Source of the DNA: CBDAPI01 sp965205615
GTDB taxonomy: Bacteria; Acidobacteriota; UBA6911; RPQK01; CBDAPI01
Direction: 5' to 3'
Length of the DNA: 64,000 bases
Assembly (NCBI GenBank): GCA_965205615.1
Contig: CBDBHK010000026.1
Coordinates: forward strand, 310,001 to 374,000
Positions 29,867 through 38,440 of the stretch are shown in pieces. The position numbers and the translations under genes were made by a program. The notes under the pieces are model-generated. The model saw only the letters and a program-made list of their open reading frames with translations, was not told the origin of the DNA and did not search any database. How positions within the stretch are numbered: position 1 is the stretch's first letter; every line of letters starts with the position of its first letter.

Positions 29867-30610
29867 TTAGCCCGGGTTCGCCCGGATGACCCAGCGGGGA
29901 GATTCGACGGTCCACTTTTGAACCTGCTCCGCCGAGTACCTTTGCCCCAGCGTCCGGAGAGCGGCGGTCATGCTTGGAGTTCGCGTGGTGGAACCATGGG
30001 CGTCCGTTGCGATGAGCGATATCAGATCCTCGTCCAGCAAGCTTAGAGCGAGCCGCCTTCTGCGGCTCCACCGGCGCCCATCCAGGGACTCCGCATTGAG
30101 TTGGGTCAGGCAGCCCCTGCCCAGAAATTCCTGGAGCACCCTGGGCTCCCGGACCACCACGGCGTAGCGCTCGACATGGGCCAGGACGGGCACGAAACCA
30201 GCGGAAATCAGGATCTCGGTCCCTTGCAGCAACTGCCCTCGGGAACTCATAGGGAAAAACTCGACCAGGACAAAGCGACCGCGGTTGATCGTCATGACCC
30301 GGTTGGCCGAAAGCGACTGGGCAAAACGACTGCCCCAGAAGTTCTCTCCTCCCGGTAAAAGGTCCATCTCGGAGAGAAACTCGAACCCCTCCTTGTTCGC
30401 CATTTCATCCAGATGTTCCGTCAGGCGGTCGAAATCAGCCCGGACCCTTTCCAGGTCGGGAGTCGAAAAGGAGGGATGGAACAGGTGGGGCGTCGCAACT
30501 ACGGTTCTGGTCCCCGACTCATGGGCAACCCGCAGCATCGCAACTGTTTCTTCGAGGCTGTCCGCACCGTCGTCAACGCCTGGAAGAACGTGCGTGTGGA
30601 TGTCGATCAT
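29867..30610 (-). CDS. CpsB/CapC-type PHP-domain tyrosine phosphatase
   Basis: 247 residues. The PHP metal site begins MIDIHTHVLPGVDDGADSLEETVAMLR, the hallmark of CpsB/Wzb-like manganese-dependent tyrosine phosphatases, followed by VVATPHLFHPSF, FVPVLAHVERY and LIATDAHG. Such enzymes dephosphorylate the BY-kinase that controls capsule or exopolysaccharide polymer length. The neighbouring minus-strand genes encode an RmlC-like epimerase and a HEAT protein, so a polysaccharide setting is plausible, though no Wzc-like kinase is in view. The stop codon lies in the target duplication of the adjacent IS1380 element. Confidence 0.9.
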   Translation of the reverse strand: MIDIHTHVLPGVDDGADSLEETVAMLRVAHESGTRTVVATPHLFHPSFSTPDLERVRADFDRLTEHLDEMANKEGFEFLSEMDLLPGGENFWGSRFAQSLSANRVMTINRGRFVLVEFFPMSSRGQLLQGTEILISAGFVPVLAHVERYAVVVREPRVLQEFLGRGCLTQLNAESLDGRRWSRRRRLALSLLDEDLISLIATDAHGSTTRTPSMTAALRTLGQRYSAEQVQKWTVESPRWVIRANPG

Positions 30611-30680
30611 TTGGTTACTGGCTATTGGTTACTGGTTTCTGGTTGAAGGTTGAAGGTTGAAGGTTGAAAGTTCAAGGTTG
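30611..30680. repeat. Short tandem repeats before the CpsB-like gene
   Basis: Two TTGGTTACTGG units are followed by four exact GGTTGAA heptamers (30641-30668) and a degenerate fifth. The stretch lies upstream of the CpsB-like start codon on the minus strand, where copy-number change could affect expression. Confidence 0.7.
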
Positions 30681-30761
30681 GGGGAACGTGAACCAGGCTG
30701 ACACTCCAGTGTGGAACTTGGAGCCTTTAACCTGGAACAGCGAGAGCGCAGCGAGCGCACG

Positions 30762-31238
30762 TCAGGTAATCGGCGCCGACTCCAGCCAGTCATAACCAAT
30801 CACGGGATCATCGTGGGCAAGACGGCCTTCATCGTCAGGGTCATAGATGGCGGAGGTCAGGTAGAACAGTCCGGCGGGCCCACTCAGAACCTTGCAGCCA
30901 TGGGCGATTCCAGGCGGAATAGCCACCACGATGGTCTCCTGGTCGTCCCCCATGAGAAAGTCCCGGGTGACTCGAAAGGTAGGGGAATCCTCCCGAAGGT
31001 CGTGAAGTGCGACCTTCAGGACTCCATGAGAAACGTACCACCAGTCCGTCTGTTTTCGATGAAAGTGCCAGGCCTTGATCACCCCCTCATACATGATGGA
31101 GTGGCTCCACTGTCCGAACTCGCTGAAGAACTCATCGCTGACTCGAACCAGTTCACGAAAAAACCCCCGTTGATCGTTGTGGGTCTCGAGTGACTTGATC
31201 ACGACGCCCTGGATCGCATGCTGTGCTTCGTTCGTCAA
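30762..31238 (-). CDS. dTDP-4-dehydrorhamnose 3,5-epimerase-like cupin
   Basis: 158 residues forming a single RmlC-type jelly roll: HAIQGVVIKSLETHNDQRGFFRELVR at the start, HSIMYEGVIKAWHFHRKQTDWWYVSHG around the catalytic His and basic residues, and VVAIPPGIAHGCKVLSG for the later strand. RmlC proteins epimerise a nucleotide-linked 4-keto sugar at C3 and C5. This one is shorter than classical RmlC (~180), and the neighbours lack RmlA, RmlB and RmlD, so the true substrate may be another sugar. The start overlaps the stop of the HEAT gene by 4 bp, indicating coupled translation. Confidence 0.85.
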   Translation of the reverse strand: MTNEAQHAIQGVVIKSLETHNDQRGFFRELVRVSDEFFSEFGQWSHSIMYEGVIKAWHFHRKQTDWWYVSHGVLKVALHDLREDSPTFRVTRDFLMGDDQETIVVAIPPGIAHGCKVLSGPAGLFYLTSAIYDPDDEGRLAHDDPVIGYDWLESAPIT

Positions 31239-31966
31239 AATCGTTTTCCAATTCGACGGACTTGCCCGTCGCGGGTCAGAGCATACTCTTCCGGCAGAGA
31301 TTCCTCGATCTTCCGACGATACCCTTTGACCCTCCAGCCACGCTTGTGCAGGCTTTCCAGGAGATGTGCCCGAATGCGGGGACGTTCCTCCGAGTCAAGC
31401 AAGCACTCCAGAATGGCTTCCCTTGCGTCTTGCTCGGGCAGTTCGAACAGGTAGTCCAGTGCGGCCAGCCGGATATCGTCATCGCGTTCCTGCAGATGAA
31501 GACGGACGACTGCTTCCAGGCCGGGACTGTGGAGATCTCCCAGACTTCGGATCATCTGTGCCTGAGGCTCCGGACTGGCCGGGGGATTGCCCCAGTGGTG
31601 CCGCAACAACTCTTCCAGTCGAGAGATCAGTTCCTCGCGGGTCACGATCCCGCGAAGGGCGCGCAGTGGCCAATAGACCTGCCGCTCGGTCTTCAAAAAC
31701 TGTATCAGTGGTGGAATGGCGGTCTCCCCGTGGCTCACAATCCAGGACAGAACCTGTTCTTTCTCCTCCTCGTCCTGAACCGACGGGGACACGGCAATCT
31801 GGAAACGATCCAAAAGGGCTCGCAGGGCGTCGGGCGTACCCATTTCGTGGAGTTTCTGGGCGGCTCCAATTCGCACCGAGGCATCACCGTGAGGTTCTTT
31901 GACTCTTTTTCGGGCCTTGGCGATCTGACGTTCGGGAGAGACTCGAAAGATTGAGAGTAGGTCCAT
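31235..31966 (-). CDS. HEAT-repeat protein
   Basis: 243 residues composed of paired helices typical of HEAT/PBS-lyase repeats: ASVRIGAAQKLHEMGTPDALRALLDRF, IPPLIQFLKTERQVYWPLRALRGIV, QMIRSLGDLHSPGLEAVVRLHLQERDDDIRLAALDYLFEL and DSEERPRIRAHLLESLHKRGW. Such solenoids bind proteins and have no catalysis by themselves. No signal peptide. It heads the operon with the epimerase and the CpsB-like phosphatase. Its role there cannot be told. Confidence 0.85.
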   Translation of the reverse strand: MDLLSIFRVSPERQIAKARKRVKEPHGDASVRIGAAQKLHEMGTPDALRALLDRFQIAVSPSVQDEEEKEQVLSWIVSHGETAIPPLIQFLKTERQVYWPLRALRGIVTREELISRLEELLRHHWGNPPASPEPQAQMIRSLGDLHSPGLEAVVRLHLQERDDDIRLAALDYLFELPEQDAREAILECLLDSEERPRIRAHLLESLHKRGWRVKGYRRKIEESLPEEYALTRDGQVRRIGKRF

Positions 31967-31985
31967 GGCTTTCCCAACAGCATTT

Positions 31986-32003
31986 TAGCAGTCCGTGGTG
32001 AAG
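31986..32003. repeat. Family 3 repeat copy
   Basis: TAGCAGTCCGTGGTGAAG between the divergent HEAT and RumA-type genes; it is followed by the GC-rich tail TCAGGCGCGGCGGG. Confidence 0.55.
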
Positions 32004-32084
32004 TCAGGCGCGGCGGGAGACTCTGTGAAGAGAACAGACCGACCCGCCTTGGGCGCGCTACCCGCTTCGGTTATGATCGGATTC

Positions 32085-33536
32085 ATGGCGTCAGGGAGTT
32101 TGCCCCGCAAAGGAGAGGAAGTCGAGCTGGCCATGACCACTTCCGGTTTTGGCGGAAGGGCGGTTGGACGTCGGGACGGCCTCGTCTTTTTCGTCAATGG
32201 TGCAGTCCCGGGAGATCGCGTTCGAGCGGTGGTTGTGCGCCGCAGGCGGAACTTCGTGGAAGCTGAGCTGAGCCAGTTGCTGGAGGCCTCGAGCGACCGG
32301 ACGGAACCCCGTTGTCAACACTTCGGTACCTGCGGGGGCTGTCGATGGCAGAACCTGTCGTATGCCCGTCAACTGGAAGAGAAGCAGCTCCACGTCCAGG
32401 ACCTTCTGAGTCGGATTGGTCGAGTGCCCGTTGAAGTCCCCGCCCTCCTCCCCTCGGCAAGGGCTTACTGCTACCGGAACAAGATGGAGTTTTCCTTCGG
32501 GACAAACCGCTGGCTCTCGCGCGAAGAGATCGCTTCAGGACGGCCACTGTCCAAGGGGTTCGCCCTGGGTCTACACGTACCCCGGCGCTACGACAAGCTG
32601 GTCGACGTGAGGGAGTGCTTTCTACCAAGCAGCCTCAGTGCCGACATCGTGAACCGGGTGAGGGAAATCGCCCTCGAGCAGGATTGGAGTCCCTACGACA
32701 GCCGGGCCCACCGCGGGTTCCTCCGCAACCTGGTGATCCGAACGTCCGAAGCCAGCGGCGAGATCCTGGTTGGTGTCATTACATCGCGGGTTGAAAAGGA
32801 GAGGATGGAATATCTCGCTTCCAGGCTGAGGGAGGAGTTTCCGGAAGTGACCTCCCTGGTTAACGCCGTTAACCGGACTCGATCGCCGGTCGCGGGTGGA
32901 GAAGAGACCATCGTCTACGGGAGCGGTGAAGTTACCGAAAGGATCGGCGATCTTGCCTTTCGGATACCGCTGAGCGGTTTTTTTCAGCCGAACACGCTAC
33001 AAGCCGAAAGGCTCTATGACCTCATCTGCAAACTGGCTCAACCCGAGAAGACAGAGGTTCTCTTCGACGTCTACTGCGGAATGGGCTGTATTGGTCTCTT
33101 CCTGGCGTCCCGCGTGGCACGGGTGGGGGGCTTCGAAAATGATGCGGGGTCGGTAGAAAACGCCCGCTCCAATGCCCGGAAGAATGGGATCAAGAACGCC
33201 CGGTTTCAGACCTGTGACGCCTCGGAGGCTCTCTCCCCGGAAAATCTTCGCAGGTTTGGGAATCCGGACATCGTGGTGCTGGACCCGCCCCGGACCGGTC
33301 TACACAAATCTGTCTTGCACAAGTTGCTGAGAGTCCGTCCGCGTCGCATTGTTTATGTGAGCTGCAATCCTGCCACTCAGGCCCGTGACATCGCGAGCTT
33401 GAGATCGTCCTACCAGGTTAGCGCTGTCCAGCCCCTCGACATGTTCCCCCAGACTCCTCACATAGAATGTGTGGCCCGGCTGGACAGCATCGGAAAAGAG
33501 ACGGTCGTGGATCCCGTCACTCAACTTCCAGGATGA
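32085..33536 (+). CDS. RumA/TrmA-family RNA (uracil-5-)-methyltransferase
   Basis: About 483 residues from ATG 32085 (32073 is close by and the frame reaches back to 31995). An N-terminal TRAM-like domain (VELAMTTSGFGGRAVGRRDGLVFFVNGAVPGDRV) precedes an iron-sulfur motif C-x5-C-x2-C in CQHFGTCGGCRWQNL. The SAM-binding domain contains LFDVYCGMGCIGLFLA, IVVLDPPRTGLHKSVL and the catalytic-cysteine motif YVSCNPATQARDI. Such enzymes put a methyl group on C5 of a specific uridine in 23S rRNA (U747 or U1939) or on tRNA U54. The target cannot be chosen from sequence. The 3' end overlaps the convergent oxidoreductase gene by 20 bp. Confidence 0.93.
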   Translation: MASGSLPRKGEEVELAMTTSGFGGRAVGRRDGLVFFVNGAVPGDRVRAVVVRRRRNFVEAELSQLLEASSDRTEPRCQHFGTCGGCRWQNLSYARQLEEKQLHVQDLLSRIGRVPVEVPALLPSARAYCYRNKMEFSFGTNRWLSREEIASGRPLSKGFALGLHVPRRYDKLVDVRECFLPSSLSADIVNRVREIALEQDWSPYDSRAHRGFLRNLVIRTSEASGEILVGVITSRVEKERMEYLASRLREEFPEVTSLVNAVNRTRSPVAGGEETIVYGSGEVTERIGDLAFRIPLSGFFQPNTLQAERLYDLICKLAQPEKTEVLFDVYCGMGCIGLFLASRVARVGGFENDAGSVENARSNARKNGIKNARFQTCDASEALSPENLRRFGNPDIVVLDPPRTGLHKSVLHKLLRVRPRRIVYVSCNPATQARDIASLRSSYQVSAVQPLDMFPQTPHIECVARLDSIGKETVVDPVTQLPG

Positions 33537-34500
33537 TTTTCCCGACACTCTGGTTGGTTTCCATGTAGTTGTGAGCCTGAGCGGCTTCAGAAAGCACAAA
33601 AGTCCGGTCCACAACGGGCTCGATGGAGCCCGACTCGAAATACTCTAACGCATAGGCCCCGAAATCCGAGACAAGCCGACCCTTCTCCCTCAGGGGGCGG
33701 GATCGGAGCACCGTTCCGATGCGGGTCAGTCTCTTTTGCAAGAGCCGCGAGAGATCGATTTCGGTCTTCCGGCCACCCACCAATCCGACCACGACCATTC
33801 GTCCAAGAGTTGACAGGCAGTCCAGATTCCCCGCCAGGCGGCTGGCCCCCACCAGATCCAGAATCGCATCGACTCCCCGCCCCCCGCTCTCACGAAGAAC
33901 CTCCTCAGCAAAATCCTGCCGGCGGTAGTTGATCGGGACACCGAGCCCCAGAGACGCCAGTCGTTCCAGCTTAGAGCTGGAAGAGGAAGTACCGAAAACG
34001 TGGACGCCCTTGGTCCGGGCCAGCTGGATGGCAGCGGTACCGACTCCGCTGGCCGCAGCATGAATGAGCAACGTCTCTCCCCGCCGCAGCTGAATCCGGT
34101 TGAAGAGCGCATCATAGGCGGTGATGAAGACCTCCGGGATGGCGGCCGCCTTGACGAAACTCAGGCCGGAAGGAATTCTCATGAGAAGCCGTTCAGGGCA
34201 GCGCACATACTCCGAGTAAGCAGCACCGGACACCAGTCCCATCACACGATCACCGGCCTTCCAACCCGCGGCTCCTTCTCCGAGCTTCTGAACTTTTCCG
34301 GCAAACTCGAGTCCGGGAATGTCTTCTCGCACTCCGGGGGGGGCGGGATACAGACCCTGGCGCTGCAGGAGATCTGCTCGGTTGACGCCGGCTGCCTTAA
34401 CCCGCACAAGGACCTCACCGGAGCCCGGGTCGGGGGCGCCGGTCTCCACCATTTGCAGGACTTCCGGGGGGCCGGGGCGGGCGATGACCACTGCTTTCAT
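33517..34500 (-). CDS. NADPH:quinone oxidoreductase-like protein (zinc-free MDR family)
   Basis: 327 residues from ATG 34500; the frame extends to 34617 but the family start MKAVVIARPGPPEVLQMVE sets the start. Domain order: GroES-like fold with GVNRADLLQRQGLYPAPPG and IPGLEFAGKV, then a Rossmann domain with ETLLIHAAASGVGTAAIQLARTKG for NADPH. The zinc ligands of alcohol dehydrogenases are absent, as in quinone oxidoreductases (QOR/PIG3). It likely reduces quinones or enals in the cytoplasm with NADPH. It is divergent from the AtuA-like gene across a repeat-rich spacer. Confidence 0.93.
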   Translation of the reverse strand: MKAVVIARPGPPEVLQMVETGAPDPGSGEVLVRVKAAGVNRADLLQRQGLYPAPPGVREDIPGLEFAGKVQKLGEGAAGWKAGDRVMGLVSGAAYSEYVRCPERLLMRIPSGLSFVKAAAIPEVFITAYDALFNRIQLRRGETLLIHAAASGVGTAAIQLARTKGVHVFGTSSSSSKLERLASLGLGVPINYRRQDFAEEVLRESGGRGVDAILDLVGASRLAGNLDCLSTLGRMVVVGLVGGRKTEIDLSRLLQKRLTRIGTVLRSRPLREKGRLVSDFGAYALEYFESGSIEPVVDRTFVLSEAAQAHNYMETNQSVGKIILEVE

Positions 34501-34574
34501 GGCTTCATTGTTCCACGCTGAGGCTCGTTTTGCTCGCCCGTTCGGATTCTGATGATTCAAAGCCGTCGAGTGGA

Positions 34575-34673
34575 CAACAGAACGGCAGGGCGTAAGCGCG
34601 CCGCAACAGAACGGCAAGGCGTGAGCCTGCCGTCGAGCCGGGCAACGGTGAGCTTACGCTTCACCGTTCTGTA
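34575..34673. repeat. Family 2 palindromic repeats (three arms)
   Basis: CAACAGAACGGCAGGGCGTAAGC, then CAACAGAACGGCAAGGCGTGAGCCTGCCG, then CAACGGTGAGCTTACGCTTCACCGTTCTGT. Arms pair within and between units. The block separates divergent genes, so it cannot be only a terminator; it may be a mobile REP-like unit. Confidence 0.7.
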
Positions 34674-34713
34674 GATCGCGTTAGCACGTAGCGCAACGGG
34701 CCATTGGGATAAG

Positions 34714-36539
34714 ATGCCGCCCATGTCCGATCAAAGGACCGTGAGGGTCGGCAACGCGGGCGGGTACTGGGGTGACGATCCAGGGGCTATGAAACGCCAG
34801 CTCGAACTGGGTCCACTCGATTACCTGACACAGGACTTTTTGGCCGAGATCACCATGTCGATCCTGCGCAAGCAACAGTCGCGAAAGCCGGAACTGGGTT
34901 ACGCCCGGGACTTTGTGGATCAGGTCCGGCAGTGCCTCCCCCTGCTGGCCTCGACTGGAACCCGGGTGATCAGCAATGCCGGTGGCATCAATCCCGCCGG
35001 TTGTGCCAGAGAGATCGCGAAAGTCTCCAAAGAGCAAGGCCACGATCTGAGAATTGCAGTCGTGGAAGGAGATGACATCCTGGAGCAGCTGGATGGCTTG
35101 CTGAAGGATGGGCTTCCCCTTGCCAACATGGAAACGGGAGACCACTTGAGCGAGATTCGTGACCGCGTCGTCAGCGCCAATGTTTATCTCGGAGCGGAAC
35201 CCGTGATCCGGGCGCTTGAGACCGGTGCCCAGATCGTCATTACCGGGCGGGTCACGGACACCGGCATGACCTGCGCGCCTCCCGCCTTTGAGTTCGGCTG
35301 GCCCCTGGACGACTGGGATCTTCTGTCTTGTGGCGTTGTGGCCGGACACATCCTGGAGTGTGGAGCACAGGCCACCGGGGGGAATCTCACGGACTGGAGG
35401 GAGGTACCGTCATTCCATCAGATGTCGTTTCCGATTGCCGAGTTCCGGTCCGACGGAACCTTTGTCGTCAGCAAGCATTGCTTAGCCGGCGGGATGGTGA
35501 ATGCAAAGACAGTCACCGCCCAACTGGTGTACGAAATGGGTGACCCCCGAAGCTACGTGACGCCCGACGTGACCGCCGATTTTTCCACCGTTCAATTGAC
35601 CGACAAGGGTAATGATCGGGTTCTTGTGGCGGGCGCTCGAGGCACCTCGCGTCCCCCCGACTTGAAGGTCTCGATCGCCTATCGGAACGGCTTCAAAGCC
35701 CATGGAAGTATGGTCGTCTGCCAGCCCGACGCCGTTGCAAAGTGTCGCCGGATGGCTGACGCGTTCTGGAGAAATCTCGACCTCGAGCTTGAAGAAACAT
35801 CGACCGAACTCGTCGGGTATGACGCCTGCCACGGCCATTTGAGCAGGGATGCGACGCCCGGTGAGATCATCCTTCGCCTGGGGGTCCGGGATCCCGACCG
35901 GAACAAGGTGAGCGAGTTCTCGAAACTGTTCCCATCTCTGATCCTGAATTCAGTTCCCGGCGTGGCCATCGTCGGTGCGCGTCCCAGGATTCAAAGTATA
36001 GTGGCTTACTGGCCCTGTCTTATCCCCCGCCACCATGTCACCCCCGTGGTGACCGATCTGAACCGCGCTAACGTCTTTCCAGTGTCCGATCAGATCCCCA
36101 TACGTGCGCCCTCCGCGACCCGATCCGCGCTCGCCGAACCGCCGGAAGGCGCCGGTGTCGGGCCTGGCGAGAAGGAGGGTTCCGGGGAGCGCACCGTGGT
36201 GTGTAGGCTGCTCGACCTCTGTTGGGGTCGCTCCGGAGACAAGGGAGACACGGTTAACATCGGGATTGTGGCACGCTCTCCCCGGATCTATGAATGGCTT
36301 CTTGCGAACCTGACCTCCGCGATTGTCAAGGCCTACTTTTCAGACATCTGCAGGGGTATGGTCGAACGGTTCGAAGTCCCGAATCTGTTGGCCCTGAACT
36401 TCCTGCTCCATGAATCGCTGGGGGGGGTGGAACCGTCTCCCTGCGGATCGACCCTCAGGGAAAGACCCTGGCCGATGCCTTGCTGGCCATGGAGGTCGAG
36501 GCCCCCGCCGCCCTGGTCGAACCCGCCGGAGGGCAGTGA
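34714..36539 (+). pseudogene. AtuA-like protein (DUF1446 family), frameshift near the C-terminus
   Basis: The family start VRVGNAGGYWGDDPGAMKRQLELGPLDYLTQDFLAEITM is followed by RVISNAGGINPAGCA and ALETGAQIVITGRVTDTGM, as in acyclic-terpene-utilisation AtuA proteins. A C-terminal AtuA-like domain follows (LCWGRSGDKGDTVNIGIVARSP). After LLHESLGG the frame breaks in a run of eight G (36420-36427). With nine G it would continue GTVSLRIDPQGKTLADALLAMEV and stop at 36537-36539, giving 608 residues; as read it runs on to 36582 with unrelated residues. Only the last ~38 residues are affected, so the product may still fold, or the base is a read error. Role in CoA-linked catabolism is an inference. 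Confidence 0.85.
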
Positions 36540-36625
36540 AATCAGCGGTGAACAGCTTTACCCGCTCCGAGCACAATCATGAGGTCAGCAGGAGTACGGC
36601 CAGCCTGTCAGCTGTTTCCCAGCAG

Positions 36626-37246
36626 TTATTCGAGCAGCTTTTTGATTTGGGCCTGGAGCTCCGACTGAGTGTAAGCGGGTCCTACATCCAGTCCCCGGTG
36701 CTGCATCCAGTAATGAGGATCTGGAGCGGGACCCGGCAGTATCCATTCAGCTCCAGGCTCGTAAAGTACAAAAATGTCCCAGGCGAGCTCTTTTCCCGGG
36801 TAATTGAACTGCTTGGTGAAGTGGTTGACGCCAAAAGTCCACAGGTCCCAGAAGTGCTCAACCCTCGCATCATTCAGATAGGAGGTTGCCTTCTGGGCCG
36901 CAAACCTGTTGTCGTTTTCAAGAATGGGAGACCAGAGAACAAAAACCTTGATGCTGGCGTCCACCAGTTGCTGCAGAATCTGGCTGACTTCGGAGGCCCC
37001 CCGAAGACAGTGTCCTCAGGTGGGTGAGAAAATAAGCACCAGGCGGGTCTCACTTCTTGCCGAGTTAAACGATGAAAGAAACTCCTGGCCGTTATAGGAA
37101 ACGGTGCTGACCATCTGTGTCGCCTCGGCCGGGGTGTCCGTCTGAGTTGCTGCCGTGACAGTTGCCTCGGAGACCGCCGTCGTCCAGGCAAAGGCGCAAA
37201 GCCCCCCCGTGACAAGCGCCCGGACGCCGCGAAACAGTTGCCTCAT
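36626..37246 (-). CDS. Exported thioredoxin-fold selenoprotein with a UGHC motif
   Basis: One reading frame of 206 codons runs from ATG 37246 to 36626 with a single in-frame TGA at 37016-37018 (codon 77). Around it the protein reads LVLIFSPT-U-GHC-LRGASEVSQIL, so the TGA holds the first position of a C-x-x-C (CGHC, as in thioredoxin-like proteins). Coding continues well after it: WDLWTFGVNHFTKQF, AWDIFVLYEPGAEW and PHYWMQHRGLD are protein-like, with no further stop. A signal peptide (GVRALVTGGLCAFAWTTAVSEA) indicates export. A SECIS-like hairpin starts 5 bases after the TGA. The likely reading is selenocysteine at residue 77; a chance nonsense mutation at Cys77 is the alternative. It is divergent from a DsbA-like lipoprotein gene. 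Confidence 0.75.
36984..37010 (-). promoter_or_regulatory. Candidate bacterial SECIS hairpin
   Basis: On the minus strand, five bases after the TGA (37018-37016), CTG-T-CTTCGG pairs with CCGAAG-T-CAG around the loop GGGGCCT. That is nine pairs with one T-T mismatch. The loop begins about 16 bases from the TGA and opens with G. Bacterial SECIS elements are expected to lie at about this distance and carry a G at the start of the apical loop, which SelB reads. Confidence 0.6.
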
Positions 37247-37503
37247 GCCTCGTAAGATACCTAAACCGCCCTGTGAGTTTCAAACTGAGCACAGGAGGGA
37301 CTCTGAGATAGCAGTGATTCAGATAACTGAAGGGGGCGGACAGCGCGATAAGAATGGAAGAGCTCCATGCGAATGGTTTTCCTGTCCGCTGGCTGGAAAG
37401 GAAGGCAATCCGTTGTGAAGTGGCAAGACGATCCCCGGCCTGTAGTTCCGGTCCAGTCGTTTTGGGGCATAATGGTGTCTGTACTAAATCGGCGGAGGTC
37501 CAT

Positions 37504-38424
37504 ATGTGCGTGCCGTGGAGGGCGGGTCAGTGCCAACTGATTCTGCTCGTCATTCTGATGTTCGGGGCAACCTGTAGCCGGCAGGGGCGCTCGACAGCGA
37601 CTGACTCGGAAAAATTCAAGCAAAAGATTGCCGACTATCTGACCGGTTTGAATCCATCGGTCAGCCAGGTCAGAATCGACGAGATCAAACCCATGCCCGA
37701 GGCTCCTTTCTTATCTGCCTGGGCCTCCTACATGACTGGGACAAAGCCGCAGAAAAGTGAGCTTTACGTCACAGAGGATGGGAAGTACATGATTCTGGGC
37801 CAGGTCTGGGACCTTGAGGTTGGTCCTGAGGTCGCTCGTTGGCACCGCCTCTCCGAGATCGGCAGGCAGAATCTCGAAAAGATAGATCTCAGCGATCGTC
37901 CGGTCAAGGGGAATCCGGACGCCGAAGTCGTTGTGATCGAGTATTCGGACTATCAATGTCCTTACTGTGCGACCGCCTATTCCAGCCTGGAGAAGCGCCT
38001 GCTCGCCGAGTATGGCGACAAGATCCGTTTCGTCTTCAAGCACCTCCCCTTGACCAGTATTCATCCCTGGGCGATGAAGGCTTCCATAGCAACCGCTTGC
38101 GGATTCGTGCAGGACACGGAGTCCTTCTGGGGCATACACGGTCAGGTATTTCAGAATCAGAAACAGATTACCAGCGACAACCTTCGGGACAAAGTGCAGG
38201 TGTTCGCCGAGGAGGCCGGTCTCAACGTCGAAGAGTTTCTACGCTGCTTTGACAATGAAGAGACCAAATCGGTGATCCAGAGTGATATGCGGGAGGCCGC
38301 TCAACTGAGACTCACGTCTACTCCCACCTTCCTTCTCAACGGTGCTCCCTTTCGGGGAACCCCCGACTATGAAGAGTTCACCGGTTTCATCGAACTGGCC
38401 CTGAAGGAAGATTCCGGCCAGTAA
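37504..38424 (+). CDS. DsbA-like thioredoxin-domain lipoprotein
   Basis: 306 residues from ATG 37504, which has GGCGGAGG just upstream; the frame extends to 37354. The signal ends in a lipobox-like GATC (Cys24), so it is probably a lipoprotein. Residues ~40-115 form a domain (KFKQKIADYLTGLNPSVSQVRIDEIKPM) often seen ahead of DsbA domains. The DsbA-like part begins GNPDAEVVVIEYSDYQCPYCATAY with active-site Cys152 and Cys155, and has the cis-proline region LTSTPTFLLNG. It should make or isomerise disulfides outside the cytoplasm. It faces the UGHC selenoprotein gene across a 257-bp divergent promoter region, so both probably belong to envelope redox control. Confidence 0.92.
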   Translation: MCVPWRAGQCQLILLVILMFGATCSRQGRSTATDSEKFKQKIADYLTGLNPSVSQVRIDEIKPMPEAPFLSAWASYMTGTKPQKSELYVTEDGKYMILGQVWDLEVGPEVARWHRLSEIGRQNLEKIDLSDRPVKGNPDAEVVVIEYSDYQCPYCATAYSSLEKRLLAEYGDKIRFVFKHLPLTSIHPWAMKASIATACGFVQDTESFWGIHGQVFQNQKQITSDNLRDKVQVFAEEAGLNVEEFLRCFDNEETKSVIQSDMREAAQLRLTSTPTFLLNGAPFRGTPDYEEFTGFIELALKEDSGQ

Positions 38425-38440
38425 ACTCTTTCGGCCCGGG

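Noticed and set aside
30611..30680. CRISPR-like array
   Set aside because: Units are 7-11 bp and directly adjacent with no spacers. It is a short tandem repeat.
37016..37018. In-frame TGA read as a plain nonsense mutation making two gene fragments
   Set aside because: It falls exactly on the expected redox cysteine, the frame stays open and protein-like afterwards and a SECIS-like hairpin follows. Still listed as the alternative, because sel genes are not in the window.
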